From NCBI GenBank assembly GCA_023423975.1, contig JAFAEO010000058.1, positions 1 to 64,000 on the forward strand: 64,000 nucleotides of DNA, given 5' to 3'. The translations under genes and the position numbers were made by a program. Below, piece after piece: positions 53,889 through 63,058 of this stretch. Below the pieces are notes generated by a model. It was not told the DNA's origin, did no database searches, and saw nothing but the letters and a program-made list of their open reading frames with translations. Every line of letters begins with the position of its first letter. Position 1 is the first letter of the stretch. The stretch is from Pseudomonadota bacterium (lineage in GTDB: Bacteria > Pseudomonadota > Gammaproteobacteria > Burkholderiales > Burkholderiaceae_B).

Positions 53889-54164
53889 TTAGTTGTGGTT
53901 ATCTGTGTACGGCAACAGAGCCAGAAAGCGTGCGCGCTTGATGGCGGTGTCCAGTTGGCGCTGATAGTGCGCTTTGGTGCCGGTCAGACGTGCAGGAATA
54001 ATTTTGCCTGTTTCTGTGATGAAATCACGCAGGGTATCGATATCTTTGTAGTCGATCTCTTCAACGCCGGCTGCCGTGAAGCGGCAGAACTTGCGGCGTT
54101 TGAACAATGGATTTTGCTGAGGAAACTTACTGCGTTTATCCTTGCCTTTTTTCATGAAAGCCAT
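53889..54164 (-). CDS. rpsR: 30S ribosomal protein S18
   Basis: A 91-residue small-subunit protein. RRKFCRFTAAGVEEIDYKD and KIIPARLTGTKAHYQRQL identify S18. It binds next to S6 on the ribosome, and both can bind the S6 leader RNA in other bacteria. Sixty-nine bases after priB. Confidence 0.97.
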   Translation of the reverse strand: MAFMKKGKDKRSKFPQQNPLFKRRKFCRFTAAGVEEIDYKDIDTLRDFITETGKIIPARLTGTKAHYQRQLDTAIKRARFLALLPYTDNHN

Positions 54165-54233
54165 GATATTGCCTTTTATGTATGCGAGGGTCTGGCCCTC
54201 TGAATTTCAATAGTGAGCGTACCGCTCAGTCCG

Positions 54234-54572
54234 TTATGCCAGGATGCCTGGTGATGGCGTTGGGTCCGTTGTGTTTGCTCCGCCGGGAAATTGAGCCTGC
54301 TGGATATGCAACACCAGCCTGCTTGAATTTTTCCTTGTCGGCGCCAGAAATCCGCGTACGCGTATTTCGGCTCCCAGTGGCAATGAGGCCAGCTTCTGTC
54401 CCCATTGGCCGATGGCCTTGGCCGGAATCGTCATTTGGACGAGTCGCGGCAGACCGGCTTCAATCACTTCGGACTCATGCGTCAGGATCAGATCCAGCAC
54501 CGGCAGTCCTGCCGGGGTATGCCTGAGGACGCCCATTTCAAGTATGCGGGCCTGCAGGCTAAGCTGATTCAT
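54234..54572 (-). CDS. priB: Primosomal replication protein N (PriB)
   Basis: A 112-residue single OB-fold protein that binds single-stranded DNA in replication restart. LQARILEMGVLRHTPAGLPVLDLIL and the central MTIPAKAIGQWGQKLASLPLG match. Its position between rpsF and rpsR is the usual one. Twenty-four bases after rpsF. Confidence 0.93.
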   Translation of the reverse strand: MNQLSLQARILEMGVLRHTPAGLPVLDLILTHESEVIEAGLPRLVQMTIPAKAIGQWGQKLASLPLGAEIRVRGFLAPTRKNSSRLVLHIQQAQFPGGANTTDPTPSPGILA

Positions 54573-54596
54573 GTTGATGCCTGGCGCAATGCGCCA

Positions 54597-54977
54597 TTAA
54601 CCTGCGTTTTCCTGTTCTGATGTCTGCTCGGTGGTCGCCTTGCGGGCTTCTTCACGCTCTACAGATTTCATCATTACTGACGCGCCGGTATGAGGCTTGC
54701 TGGCCTTGATAACCAGGTGGCGCAGTACGGCGTCGTTGTAGCGGAACGCATGCTCAAGCTCATCCAATGCGGCTTGTGAGCATTCGATATTCATGCAGAC
54801 ATAGTGAGCTTTAACCAGTTTCTGGATTGGGTAGGCCAGTTGACGACGACCCCAGTCTTCAAGACGGTGTACGGTACCACCGTCGCCTGTTACCGTTGCC
54901 TGGTAACGTTCGATCATGCCGGGCACTTGCTCGCTCTGATCAGGGTGAACAATAAACACTACTTCGTAGTGACGCAT
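54597..54977 (-). CDS. rpsF: 30S ribosomal protein S6
   Basis: A 126-residue protein; RHYEVVFIVHPDQSEQVPGMIE and YPIQKLVKAHYVCMNIE are typical, with an acidic tail rich in Glu and Gln. Start is ATG 54977 with AAGGAG upstream; the open frame to 55064 is untranslated leader. First gene of rpsF-priB-rpsR-rplI. Confidence 0.96.
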   Translation of the reverse strand: MRHYEVVFIVHPDQSEQVPGMIERYQATVTGDGGTVHRLEDWGRRQLAYPIQKLVKAHYVCMNIECSQAALDELEHAFRYNDAVLRHLVIKASKPHTGASVMMKSVEREEARKATTEQTSEQENAG

Positions 54978-55234
54978 AGATAACTCCTTGTGGAATGTCC
55001 GCAAATAGGCTATTTGCATTGACAGCCAGCTGTACGTGACAGGCAGCGCAAGACAAAACATCAAATTGCGGGGGGCAGCCCGCCGGCACTACTGGTTGCG
55101 CAATTGGCATACTGGCGGCACTGTCATTGTTTTAATGGGTAAACCAACCAAATCAACGACCAAATGACAACAAACATGCCTGCAACCCCGTACCGGGGCG
55201 AGCAAGAAACCGTAGACTATAACACGAAAAAATC
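54978..55234 (-). promoter_or_regulatory. S6-operon leader with hairpins
   Basis: The minus-strand leader has a GCGGG-6-CCCGC stem (55068-55083) and, nearer to the start codon, GCAAATAG-C-CTATTTGC. In other bacteria S6 with S18 binds a leader RNA hairpin to repress its own operon. I cannot confirm that fold here; it is inference from position. Confidence 0.35.
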
Positions 55235-55263
55235 AAAAAGACCACCACCGGCGGTCTTTTTTT
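55235..55263 (-). terminator. Bidirectional terminator after folE2
   Basis: A stem formed by AAAAAGACC and GGTCTTTTT with an inner near-match is flanked by T-runs on both strands. It is about 110 bases after folE2 and would end the xseB-ispA-dxs-folE2 transcript. Confidence 0.72.
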
Positions 55264-55374
55264 ACGAGCCAAGATGCTGATTTACCACTGTTTTTTATCA
55301 AAGCGGCGTTTGCGCCCGACTAGCTACCGGGCAGGATGTCGCAAATGACGCAAGCACAGGGGCAACCGCGCGCG

Positions 55375-56172
55375 CTAGCCCTCTACCACCGCGTAAGCAC
55401 TGTGATTATGGATAGATTCGAAATTCTCGGCCTCAACCCTGTAACTGACAACGCCGGGCAGCTTCTGGAATACCGCTGCAACGTCCCGCACGAGGTCTTC
55501 GACGAACTTCGGATTGTCATAGGACCTTTCGGTCACATATTTCTCGTCGGTCCGCTTAAGCAATCCCCACAATTCGCAGGAACCCTGCGCCTCGATACGC
55601 CGGATCAGATCATCCAGCTCATAGTGTTGCTCGGCGATCAGGCTGACCGTGACATGGGAGCGCTGGTTATGCGCCCCGTATTCGGAAATCGCCTTGGAGC
55701 AGGGGCACAGGCTCATCACCGGCACCAGCACGGTCTGCTCGACCACGGCCTGCTTGCCTTGCGCCCTGGCCACCCAGGTGACCTGGTAGTCCATCAGGCT
55801 TTCCACACCGGATACCGGCGCCGTCTTATTGATGAAATAGGGAAAGGTTGCCGTAATATCGCCCTTTTCGGCATGCAGCAGCGGCAGCATTTCGAGCGCC
55901 ATGGCACGGAATGTTTCGGCCGTCATGGGCCGGTTGCGCCAGGTGTTAAGCAGCGCCATGAAACGGGACATATGGGTGCCCTTTTCGTGCGCCGGCAGCA
56001 TCACTGTAAACGTCCATTCGGCAATAGTTGCCTGCACCGAGCCGTCAGCCAATTGCAGCACCATAGGCTGCTTGACCTGCCGGATACCCACACGCTGGAT
56101 AGTGATATGTCGCTCGTCCAGCGTACTTTGCACATCGGGCATCAGCACCGATGGTTCAATTTGAGAATTCAT
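55375..56172 (-). CDS. folE2: GTP cyclohydrolase I, type IB
   Basis: A 265-residue FolE2 that makes dihydroneopterin triphosphate with a non-zinc metal. The CPCSKAIS motif with the catalytic Cys and GAHNQRSHVTVS identify the family, in the tunnelling fold. In other bacteria it is often induced in zinc shortage. It follows dxs by nine bases. A type IA enzyme is also present at 1795-2535, so the two may be condition-specific alternatives. Confidence 0.94.
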   Translation of the reverse strand: MNSQIEPSVLMPDVQSTLDERHITIQRVGIRQVKQPMVLQLADGSVQATIAEWTFTVMLPAHEKGTHMSRFMALLNTWRNRPMTAETFRAMALEMLPLLHAEKGDITATFPYFINKTAPVSGVESLMDYQVTWVARAQGKQAVVEQTVLVPVMSLCPCSKAISEYGAHNQRSHVTVSLIAEQHYELDDLIRRIEAQGSCELWGLLKRTDEKYVTERSYDNPKFVEDLVRDVAAVFQKLPGVVSYRVEAENFESIHNHSAYAVVEG

Positions 56173-56181
56173 TTATTCGCT

Positions 56182-58056
56182 CTATATTTGTTTATCAGCA
56201 AGCGGCTGCCCGAAACGCCGTGCGATCGCCTGCTCTATTCCTGCCGCATCCAGTCCGACACTGGCCAGAAGTCCCGCCTGGTCGCCATGATCAATAAAAA
56301 CATCCGGCAATCCCAACTGCAGCAGGTCGCAACACAGACCATTGGCGTGCATCAGCTCGGCCACCGCACTGCCTGCACCACCCATGATGGCGCCTTCTTC
56401 CACAGTGACCAGTTGCTGGTGAGACTGTATCAACCCCAGCAGCAACGTGCCATCCAGTGGTTTGACAAACCGCATATCCACCAGCGTTGCATTGAGTTTT
56501 TCCGCGACCGGCGCAGCAGCATGCAACAACGTACCAAAGGCCAAAATAGCCAGCTTTTTGCCTTTGCGCCGCACTACGGCCTTGCCCAGCTCAACCACTT
56601 CCAAAGCGCTGGTCACTTGTGCACCGGCTCCGCTGCCTCGCGGATACCTGACAGAGGCCGGACCAGGATGCTCATAACAGGTAGACAGCAGCAGGCGGGT
56701 TTCGTTCTCATCGGAAGGCGTGGCAATAACCATATTGGGTACACATCGCAAAAATGCAATATCGTAATTGCCGGCGTGTGTCGCCCCGTCAGCGCCCACC
56801 AGCCCCGCGCGGTCCAGCGCAAAAGTAACATCCAGATTCTGCAGGGCCACGTCGTGAATGAACTGGTCGTAGCCGCGCTGCAGGAATGTCGAGTAAATGG
56901 CCAGCACCGGCTTGAGTCCTTCGCAGGCAATGCCAGCGGCGAACGTGACCGAATGCTGCTCGGCAATACCGACATCAAAATACCGTTGCGGAAACCGTTT
57001 TTCAAACTCGACCAGCCCGCTCCCTTCGCGCATGGCGGGGGTGATGCCGATCAGGCGCGAGTCCTGCTCGGCCATATCACAAAGCCACGTGCCAAATACC
57101 TGGGTAAAGGTCTGCTTACCCGGTTTGGCCGGCTTCTGGATACCCAGCTCGGGGTCGAACTTGCCGGGTCCGTGATACAGCACGGGATCGGCTTCAGCCA
57201 GCTTATAGCCCTGACCTTTTTTGGTTATAACATGCAGAAACTGCAAGCCGCCCAATTCCCTTAAGTTCTGAAGGGTTGGGACCAGGGAGTCCATATCGTG
57301 GCCATCAATGGGCCCCACGTAATTGAACCCCAGCTCCTCAAACAGCGTCGCCGGACTGATCATGCCCTTGGCATGCCCTTTGACGCGTCGAGCGATGTCC
57401 AGCATGGGCGCCGGCATATGCTCAAGCACAGCACGTCCGACATTCTTGGCGTCGCGATACAGCCCGCCAGACAACAGCCGCGCCAGATAGCGGTTGAGCG
57501 CGCCGACTGGCGGCGAAATGGACATATCGTTATCGTTCAGGATCACCAGCACATTAACACCCGGCGTCACACCGGCATTGTTCAGCGCCTCGAAGGCCAT
57601 GCCGGCAGTCATTGAGCCGTCACCGATCACCGCGATATGCTGTCGATCGATATTCAGGTTCCTGGACGCTACAGCCATACCCAGCACCGCCGATATGGAC
57701 GTTGACGAATGAGCGGTGCCGAACGCGTCATACTCTGACTCGCAGCGACGCGGAAAGCCCGAGATGCCGCCATACTGGCGCAGCCCCGGCATATCGCCGC
57801 GTCTGCCGGTCAGTATCTTGTGCGGATAGGATTGATGCCCGACATCCCAGACAACGCGATCATGCGGTGTATTGAAAACATGATGAATGGCCAGCGTAAG
57901 CTCAACGGTACCCAGATTGGATGACAAATGGCCGCCCGTGCGCGATACGGAATCCAGAATGAAGGCACGCAGCTCGGTCGCCGCCATCTTCAGTTGATGC
58001 TGGCTGAGTTTGCGTACATCGGCGGGTGAATCAAGTGTATCTAGTAACTTTGTCAT
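56182..58056 (-). CDS. dxs: 1-deoxy-D-xylulose-5-phosphate synthase
   Basis: A 624-residue thiamine-diphosphate enzyme that begins the non-mevalonate isoprenoid pathway. GHQSYPHKILTGRR, GDGSMTAGMAFEALNNAG (TPP motif) and the DRAGLVGADGATHAG transketolase region are present; the length is typical. Seventy-eight bases after ispA. Confidence 0.97.
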   Translation of the reverse strand: MTKLLDTLDSPADVRKLSQHQLKMAATELRAFILDSVSRTGGHLSSNLGTVELTLAIHHVFNTPHDRVVWDVGHQSYPHKILTGRRGDMPGLRQYGGISGFPRRCESEYDAFGTAHSSTSISAVLGMAVASRNLNIDRQHIAVIGDGSMTAGMAFEALNNAGVTPGVNVLVILNDNDMSISPPVGALNRYLARLLSGGLYRDAKNVGRAVLEHMPAPMLDIARRVKGHAKGMISPATLFEELGFNYVGPIDGHDMDSLVPTLQNLRELGGLQFLHVITKKGQGYKLAEADPVLYHGPGKFDPELGIQKPAKPGKQTFTQVFGTWLCDMAEQDSRLIGITPAMREGSGLVEFEKRFPQRYFDVGIAEQHSVTFAAGIACEGLKPVLAIYSTFLQRGYDQFIHDVALQNLDVTFALDRAGLVGADGATHAGNYDIAFLRCVPNMVIATPSDENETRLLLSTCYEHPGPASVRYPRGSGAGAQVTSALEVVELGKAVVRRKGKKLAILAFGTLLHAAAPVAEKLNATLVDMRFVKPLDGTLLLGLIQSHQQLVTVEEGAIMGGAGSAVAELMHANGLCCDLLQLGLPDVFIDHGDQAGLLASVGLDAAGIEQAIARRFGQPLADKQI

Positions 58057-58134
58057 GAAATCGTCTTGGGTGCCCGGCGCTGCAGATCAGCAGCGGTCAG
58101 GCAGAATGAATCACAGATTGACGGCAAAAGACCG

Positions 58135-59049
58135 TCAGGATTTTCGATGGATGATCAGGTCTGCCAGTTCCCGCAGTCGGCAGGCCGGCTCGCCCAGGGG
58201 CTTGATAGCACCCAGGGCCGCTTCATGCAATTGCTGCGCAAATTCTCTGGATTGCGCCAGCCCCATTACAGAAACATACGTCGGTTTGTTATCTGCCGCA
58301 TCTTTGCCTGGCGTTTTACCCAGCGCCTGCTGATCGGCAGTCACATCGAGAATATCGTCCACGACCTGAAACGCCAGGCCGATGGCCGAGCCATAATTTT
58401 CCAGTGCCATCCGGATATCCGAATTCGCAGCGGTCACAATCGCCCCCAGCTGTACGCTGGCTTCGATCAATGCCCCGGTTTTGAGCCGGTGCATAAATTG
58501 CAGTTGTTCGGGGTCAAGACGCGTGTTGACGCTGGCCAGATCAATGGCCTGTCCGCCCACCATACCCTGGCTGCCTGCAGCCTGCGCCAGCACATTGACC
58601 GCCTGGACCACGAGCGCCGGCGCGACCGACATTTGCGCCAGCTGAGCAAAAGCCAGCGGCTGCAGCGCGTCGCCGGCCAGCATGGCCGTTGCCTCGTCAA
58701 ACTGCACATGCACGGTAGGCTTGCCGCGTCGCAGGACATCATCGTCCATACAGGGCAGATCGTCGTGGATCAGCGAATAGGCATGGATCAGCTCAACGGC
58801 AACTGCAGCGCGCGACAGTGTGTGCTCCAGTGCAGAAGGCAGTGCGCTTTGCTGCGCGCTAGCCTGCCCGGCCGCATACACCAGCGCCGCGCGCAGGCGT
58901 TTGCCTGCGCCAAGCGCAGCATACCGCATGGCCTGGTGCAGCTTTGCCGGTATTTCATCGGCTAGCGGCAGCGCTTTGTCCAGCGATCCTTCAATCTTTT
59001 CAATGCAGGCCGGCAACCAGTCCTGGAACGATACAACCATGGCGTTCAT
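58135..59049 (-). CDS. ispA: Farnesyl diphosphate synthase
   Basis: A 304-residue trans-prenyltransferase. Asp-rich motif one is in HDDLPCMDDDVLRRGKPT, motif two in FQVVDDILDVTADQQALGK. It makes farnesyl diphosphate, feeding ubiquinone, undecaprenyl-phosphate and, here, squalene. Its start overlaps the xseB stop by four bases (ATGA). Confidence 0.95.
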   Translation of the reverse strand: MNAMVVSFQDWLPACIEKIEGSLDKALPLADEIPAKLHQAMRYAALGAGKRLRAALVYAAGQASAQQSALPSALEHTLSRAAVAVELIHAYSLIHDDLPCMDDDVLRRGKPTVHVQFDEATAMLAGDALQPLAFAQLAQMSVAPALVVQAVNVLAQAAGSQGMVGGQAIDLASVNTRLDPEQLQFMHRLKTGALIEASVQLGAIVTAANSDIRMALENYGSAIGLAFQVVDDILDVTADQQALGKTPGKDAADNKPTYVSVMGLAQSREFAQQLHEAALGAIKPLGEPACRLRELADLIIHRKS

Positions 59050-59300
59050 GATTCGGACGATCCTGTCTCGCCCAGGGGAACCAGCATATTATTGCGCAGC
59101 ACACTGATCTGCTGTTCAGCAGCATCCAGCTTGTCCTGACACGCGCGCGCCAGCCGAACACCCCGTTCGTAGGCAGCAATGGACGCTTCCAGCGACATGC
59201 TGTTGTCTTCCATTTGCGTCACAATCGATTCGAGCTCGCCCAGCGCTGCTTCGAACTGATCGGGCAATGCCGCAGTGTCGGTTTTTGCATTTTCAGTCAA
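59046..59300 (-). CDS. xseB: Exodeoxyribonuclease VII small subunit
   Basis: An 84-residue subunit; QFEAALGELESIVTQMEDNSMSLEASIAAYERGV is a typical XseB core. The large subunit XseA is not in the window. First gene of the xseB-ispA-dxs-folE2 unit. Confidence 0.94.
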   Translation of the reverse strand: MTENAKTDTAALPDQFEAALGELESIVTQMEDNSMSLEASIAAYERGVRLARACQDKLDAAEQQISVLRNNMLVPLGETGSSES

Positions 59301-59448
59301 AACCCATCTCCAATGCTTTCAGTTGTGCAATTTGCTCATTGTACGAAATCAGCGGGGCCTTCGGTTGCAGATTTGCCACTTTTGTCGCAAAGTCAATGCC
59401 CCCTGCCCCGGCACCCGATTTTCGCACCATTACCCAGACCCTACAGCC

Positions 59449-59477
59449 TTGACTAAGGTATTGATTTTCTTTAAAAT
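59449..59477 (+). promoter_or_regulatory. Promoter of the Rieske oxygenase gene
   Basis: TTGACT (59449-59454) and TAAAAT (59472-59477) are separated by 17 bases. Transcription would begin near 59484, leaving about 78 bases before the ATG at 59562. Confidence 0.65.
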
Positions 59478-59561
59478 TACCCTCCTTTTAATTTTTTTGA
59501 CACTTTATGCCGGCTCATGACCCTTGGTGAGGCGGCATTTGTTTTCATCGGGGGGCATCTC

Positions 59562-60701
59562 ATGTCTGATATTGCCAAACTGGCACATGTATCACCGGCG
59601 ACGACGCAATTGCCAGTCGACGTCTACTTTAACGACGATATCTTTAAAAAGGAGCAGGCCCGCATCTTCGATGCCTCGGCGCTGTACGTCGGACATGAAA
59701 AACTGGTGCCCGAATCCGGAGACTGGCGCACACTGGCGCATGAACAGGCCGGGCGCGTGCTGGTGCGCAACGGCGACAATATCAATCTTATGTCAAATGT
59801 CTGTCGCCACAGACAGGCGATCATGCTGGGCGGCCAGGCGGGCGATGTGACCAGCACAACCAATAATCACGGTAATCTGCGCAGTTCCGGCGGCAATATT
59901 GTCTGTCCGCTGCACCGCTGGACCTATGACAATCAGGGTACGCTGCTTGGCGCGCCGCAGTTTGACAGCAATCCCTGTAAGAACCTGCAGCAGTTCCCGC
60001 TACAGAATTGCAACGGCCTGCTCTTCGAAGGCCCACGCAATCCGGCAGCCGACATGGCGCCGCTGTTTGCGCGCCCCGAGTTCGATTTTTCCGACTATGT
60101 ATTTGACCGCGCAATCGTGCACGAATGCAATTACAACTGGAAAACCTTCATCGAGGTCTATCTTGAAGACTATCACGTGGCCCCGTTCCACCCTGGCCTG
60201 GGCAGCTTTGTCACCTGTGACGATCTGACCTGGGCTTTTGCCGAAACCTTCAGCCTGCAACGCGTCGGCGTACATCAGGCGCTGGCCAATCCGGGTTCCG
60301 AAGTGTACAGAAAATGGCACGACGAGCTGCTCAAGTTTCGCCAGGGTGAAACACCAGACTTCGGTGCCATGTGGGTTACCTATTTCCCAACCCATATGAT
60401 TGAGCTCTACCCGCATGTGCTGGTACTGTCCACACTGTATCCGGTCAGCCCGCAAAAAACGGTTAATCTGGTTGAGTTTTACTATCCGGAGGAAATTGCC
60501 ATGTTCGAGCGTGATTTCATACAGGCCCAACAAGCCGCGTATATGGAAACGGCAATCGAAGACGATGAAATTGCCGAACGCATGGACGCCGGCCGACTCG
60601 CGTTGTACAAACGCGGCACGTCTGAGACCGGCCCATATCAATCACCCATGGAAGATGGCATGCAACATTTTCACGAGTGGTATAACAAGCTGATGGCCTG
60701 A
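59562..60701 (+). CDS. Rieske-type ring-hydroxylating oxygenase alpha subunit
   Basis: A 379-residue oxygenase. The Rieske centre ligands are in NVCRHRQ and CPLHRW, separated by a longer spacer than usual. The mononuclear iron ligands are in EVYLEDYHVAPFH. The residue bridging the two centres is a Glu rather than Asp, as in carnitine oxygenase CntA. No beta subunit, ferredoxin or reductase gene is adjacent. The substrate is unknown. Start ATG 59562 fits a promoter at 59449; the frame extends back to 59517. Confidence 0.88.
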   Translation: MSDIAKLAHVSPATTQLPVDVYFNDDIFKKEQARIFDASALYVGHEKLVPESGDWRTLAHEQAGRVLVRNGDNINLMSNVCRHRQAIMLGGQAGDVTSTTNNHGNLRSSGGNIVCPLHRWTYDNQGTLLGAPQFDSNPCKNLQQFPLQNCNGLLFEGPRNPAADMAPLFARPEFDFSDYVFDRAIVHECNYNWKTFIEVYLEDYHVAPFHPGLGSFVTCDDLTWAFAETFSLQRVGVHQALANPGSEVYRKWHDELLKFRQGETPDFGAMWVTYFPTHMIELYPHVLVLSTLYPVSPQKTVNLVEFYYPEEIAMFERDFIQAQQAAYMETAIEDDEIAERMDAGRLALYKRGTSETGPYQSPMEDGMQHFHEWYNKLMA

Positions 60702-60768
60702 TTGGCTTCATCCCCTGGCTGCGCACCTTTTCTCTAATATATAAGTGCGCACCAGGCAGCCTGTTTGG

Positions 60769-60794
60769 TGGCGCCTATAGTGGGCGCCATTTTT
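60769..60794 (+). terminator. Terminator after the Rieske oxygenase gene
   Basis: TGGCGCC (60769-60775) and GGCGCCA (60783-60789) form a seven-base stem followed by T-rich TTTTTA. It would end the oxygenase transcript. Confidence 0.75.
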
Positions 60795-60860
60795 ATGAGC
60801 GCGGGTGCCCTGAGCGGCTGCGATTGCTCACCCATGTGTTCATAGGGCAATCCAGCCGCC

Positions 60861-61745
60861 TCAGGACGTGGTCTTGACCACCTGCGACTTCTTTTGCCTG
60901 TCAGCCAACGCCAGCGTACGCCATGCCGAGAGCAGGCCGGCCAGAATCACCATCCCCATACCCAGCCATGCCAGTACGTCCGGCGCATTGTGCCATACAA
61001 GAATGCCAATGCCTGCGGAAAAGATAATAGTGGTATATTGCAGCGCCGCCGATAGCAGCGGCGAGCCCGAGCCAAAAGCACGCGTCAGCGCCAGCTGGCC
61101 AAACAGGCCGGATAAGCCGACCACCAGCAAGGCAACCCAGGCCACCAGATCGGGCTGACCAATGCCATGGGCCTTGATGCCTACTAAACTGGTGCTGGTA
61201 ACAAAAATGGAAAAATATAAGACAGTCAGCCAGATGGGTTCGCCAATGGAACCCAACTGGCGTACCTGCATCATGGCCACCGCGCCACAAGCGCCGGCCA
61301 GCAAGCCCAGCGCGCAGGCAAACCACTGGTCTTCGGTGATGCTGGGGCGTAAGATCAGCAACACGCCGGCAAAACCAATGCCCACGGCAAGCGTGCGCAC
61401 AATATCGTTGGTTGCCTTGCCGGACAATAGCAAAAAGCCCGCAATGAACAGGGGCGAGGTGTAATTCAGACTGGTGCTGGTTGCCAGAGGCAACACGCTA
61501 TACCCATAAAACGCCATCCACATGGCGCCGACGCCAAATACATTGCGTATCAGGTGCAGACGTATACTTTTGGGTTTGAGCGATTTGTGAGTGGAGACGG
61601 CCCAGATAACCAGCAGCACGACTGATGGCAAGCCCCGGAACAAGATCACCAGTGACAACGACGCGGCATGTTCGGATGCCAGTTTGACTGATGCTCCCAT
61701 GATGGCAAACATGAGAGAAGCCACTAACATCCACAGTGCCTGCAT
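60861..61745 (-). CDS. EamA/DMT-family transporter
   Basis: A 294-residue inner-membrane protein with ten hydrophobic segments arranged as two EamA repeats, an S-adenosylmethionine or amino-acid/metabolite transporter-like family. The start MQALWMLVASLMFAIMGASVKLA fits the first helix; I use the ATG at 61745. An ATG at 61814 with AAGGG upstream would add 23 residues and is a real alternative. Divergent from htpX. Confidence 0.87.
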   Translation of the reverse strand: MQALWMLVASLMFAIMGASVKLASEHAASLSLVILFRGLPSVVLLVIWAVSTHKSLKPKSIRLHLIRNVFGVGAMWMAFYGYSVLPLATSTSLNYTSPLFIAGFLLLSGKATNDIVRTLAVGIGFAGVLLILRPSITEDQWFACALGLLAGACGAVAMMQVRQLGSIGEPIWLTVLYFSIFVTSTSLVGIKAHGIGQPDLVAWVALLVVGLSGLFGQLALTRAFGSGSPLLSAALQYTTIIFSAGIGILVWHNAPDVLAWLGMGMVILAGLLSAWRTLALADRQKKSQVVKTTS

Positions 61746-61928
61746 GTTAAATCCGGAAATTACTTGAAAATAAAATAACATTCTACTGCGAACAACACTG
61801 TAAAAGGACGACATTGCCCTTATATAATTGATCTGGCCTGATTCAGTTATTTTTAAGCTCCAGATGACAAACTTATCGGACCCGAAATATGTCATCCGGG
61901 TTGACCCCTTCCTACAAGGACCTGCTGC

Positions 61929-62813
61929 ATGAAACGCATTATTCTTTTTCTTATGACCAACCTTGCCGTCATGGTGGTGTTGGGCATTACGCTGAACCTG
62001 CTGGGCGTGAACCGCTACATGGACGCAAATGGCATCAATATGGGTCAATTATTGGTGTTTTCTGCAGTGGTCGGCTTTGTTGGCGCCTTCATTTCTTTGT
62101 TCATGAGCAAGCCCATGGCCAAATGGACCATGGGACTGAAAATGATTGATCCGGCGGCCCCCGGCAATCAGAGAGAATTGTGGCTGGTCGATACCGTTCA
62201 CCAGCTGGCCGATCGCGCCGGTATTGGTCACCCTGAAGTGGCCGTCTATGAAGGTGAACCCAACGCGTTTGCCACAGGCGCCTTCAAGAACGACTCGCTG
62301 GTGGCGGTATCTACCGGCCTGCTCGACAGCATGACTGAAGAAGAAGTGACTGCCGTCCTTGGCCACGAAGTGGCGCACATTGCCAATGGGGATATGGTCA
62401 CCCTGACCCTGATCCAGGGTGTGGTCAATACCTTTGTTGTTTTCCTGGCCCGCGTGGTCGGCTATTTCATTGACCGCACGGTTTTCCGAAATGAACGCGG
62501 TGTGGGGCCGGGATACTACATTACCGTCCTGGTCTGTGAGATCGTGTTCGGGGTACTGGCTTCCATTATCGTGGCGTGGTTCTCGCGTCAGCGGGAATAT
62601 CGCGCCGATGCAGGCTCAGCACAAATGCTCGGTTCCGCTTCGCCCATGATCAATGCGCTGGCCAGACTGGGCGGCGTGCATCCAGGCGAGTTGCCCAAAC
62701 AATTCGAGTCTTCAGGCATCAGCGGCGGAGCCGGTGTCGCCGCACTATTTTCTACTCACCCCCCTATCGAACACCGCATCAACGCGCTGCGCGCGCGCAT
62801 CGTCCAGTCCTGA
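61929..62813 (+). CDS. htpX: Membrane zinc protease HtpX
   Basis: A 294-residue inner-membrane metalloprotease for damaged membrane proteins. Zinc ligands are in HEVAHIANGD and the later EYRADAGS. Four hydrophobic segments and length fit. In many bacteria it is heat- or envelope-stress-induced; I find no clear sigma-32 box. AAGGA lies about eight bases before the ATG. Confidence 0.96.
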   Translation: MKRIILFLMTNLAVMVVLGITLNLLGVNRYMDANGINMGQLLVFSAVVGFVGAFISLFMSKPMAKWTMGLKMIDPAAPGNQRELWLVDTVHQLADRAGIGHPEVAVYEGEPNAFATGAFKNDSLVAVSTGLLDSMTEEEVTAVLGHEVAHIANGDMVTLTLIQGVVNTFVVFLARVVGYFIDRTVFRNERGVGPGYYITVLVCEIVFGVLASIIVAWFSRQREYRADAGSAQMLGSASPMINALARLGGVHPGELPKQFESSGISGGAGVAALFSTHPPIEHRINALRARIVQS

Positions 62814-63058
62814 ACAAGCGGGGCCTGGCAGAAACTGAGGCAGCGGGTATAAACCGCTGGCAGTATTAATTAATCTTTTCAGCCAGCGCCCGCCATTTTT
62901 TTTCCCTGCGTAACTTTGCTATTCGCACTTACCAAGCTTTCTTTTAAGCAGGCACCGCCAGCGCGCCTTAAGATATGCCGCGAGCTTTATTTTTGGGTGG
63001 GGGCAATTGGCAGCAGCTGGATCTATATAAGATCAACTATGATCAACGTATTGTCTGA

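Noticed and set aside
55336..57264. A 642-codon open frame on the plus strand
   Set aside because: It is entirely antisense to folE2 and dxs, both fully recognisable, and its residues show no family pattern.
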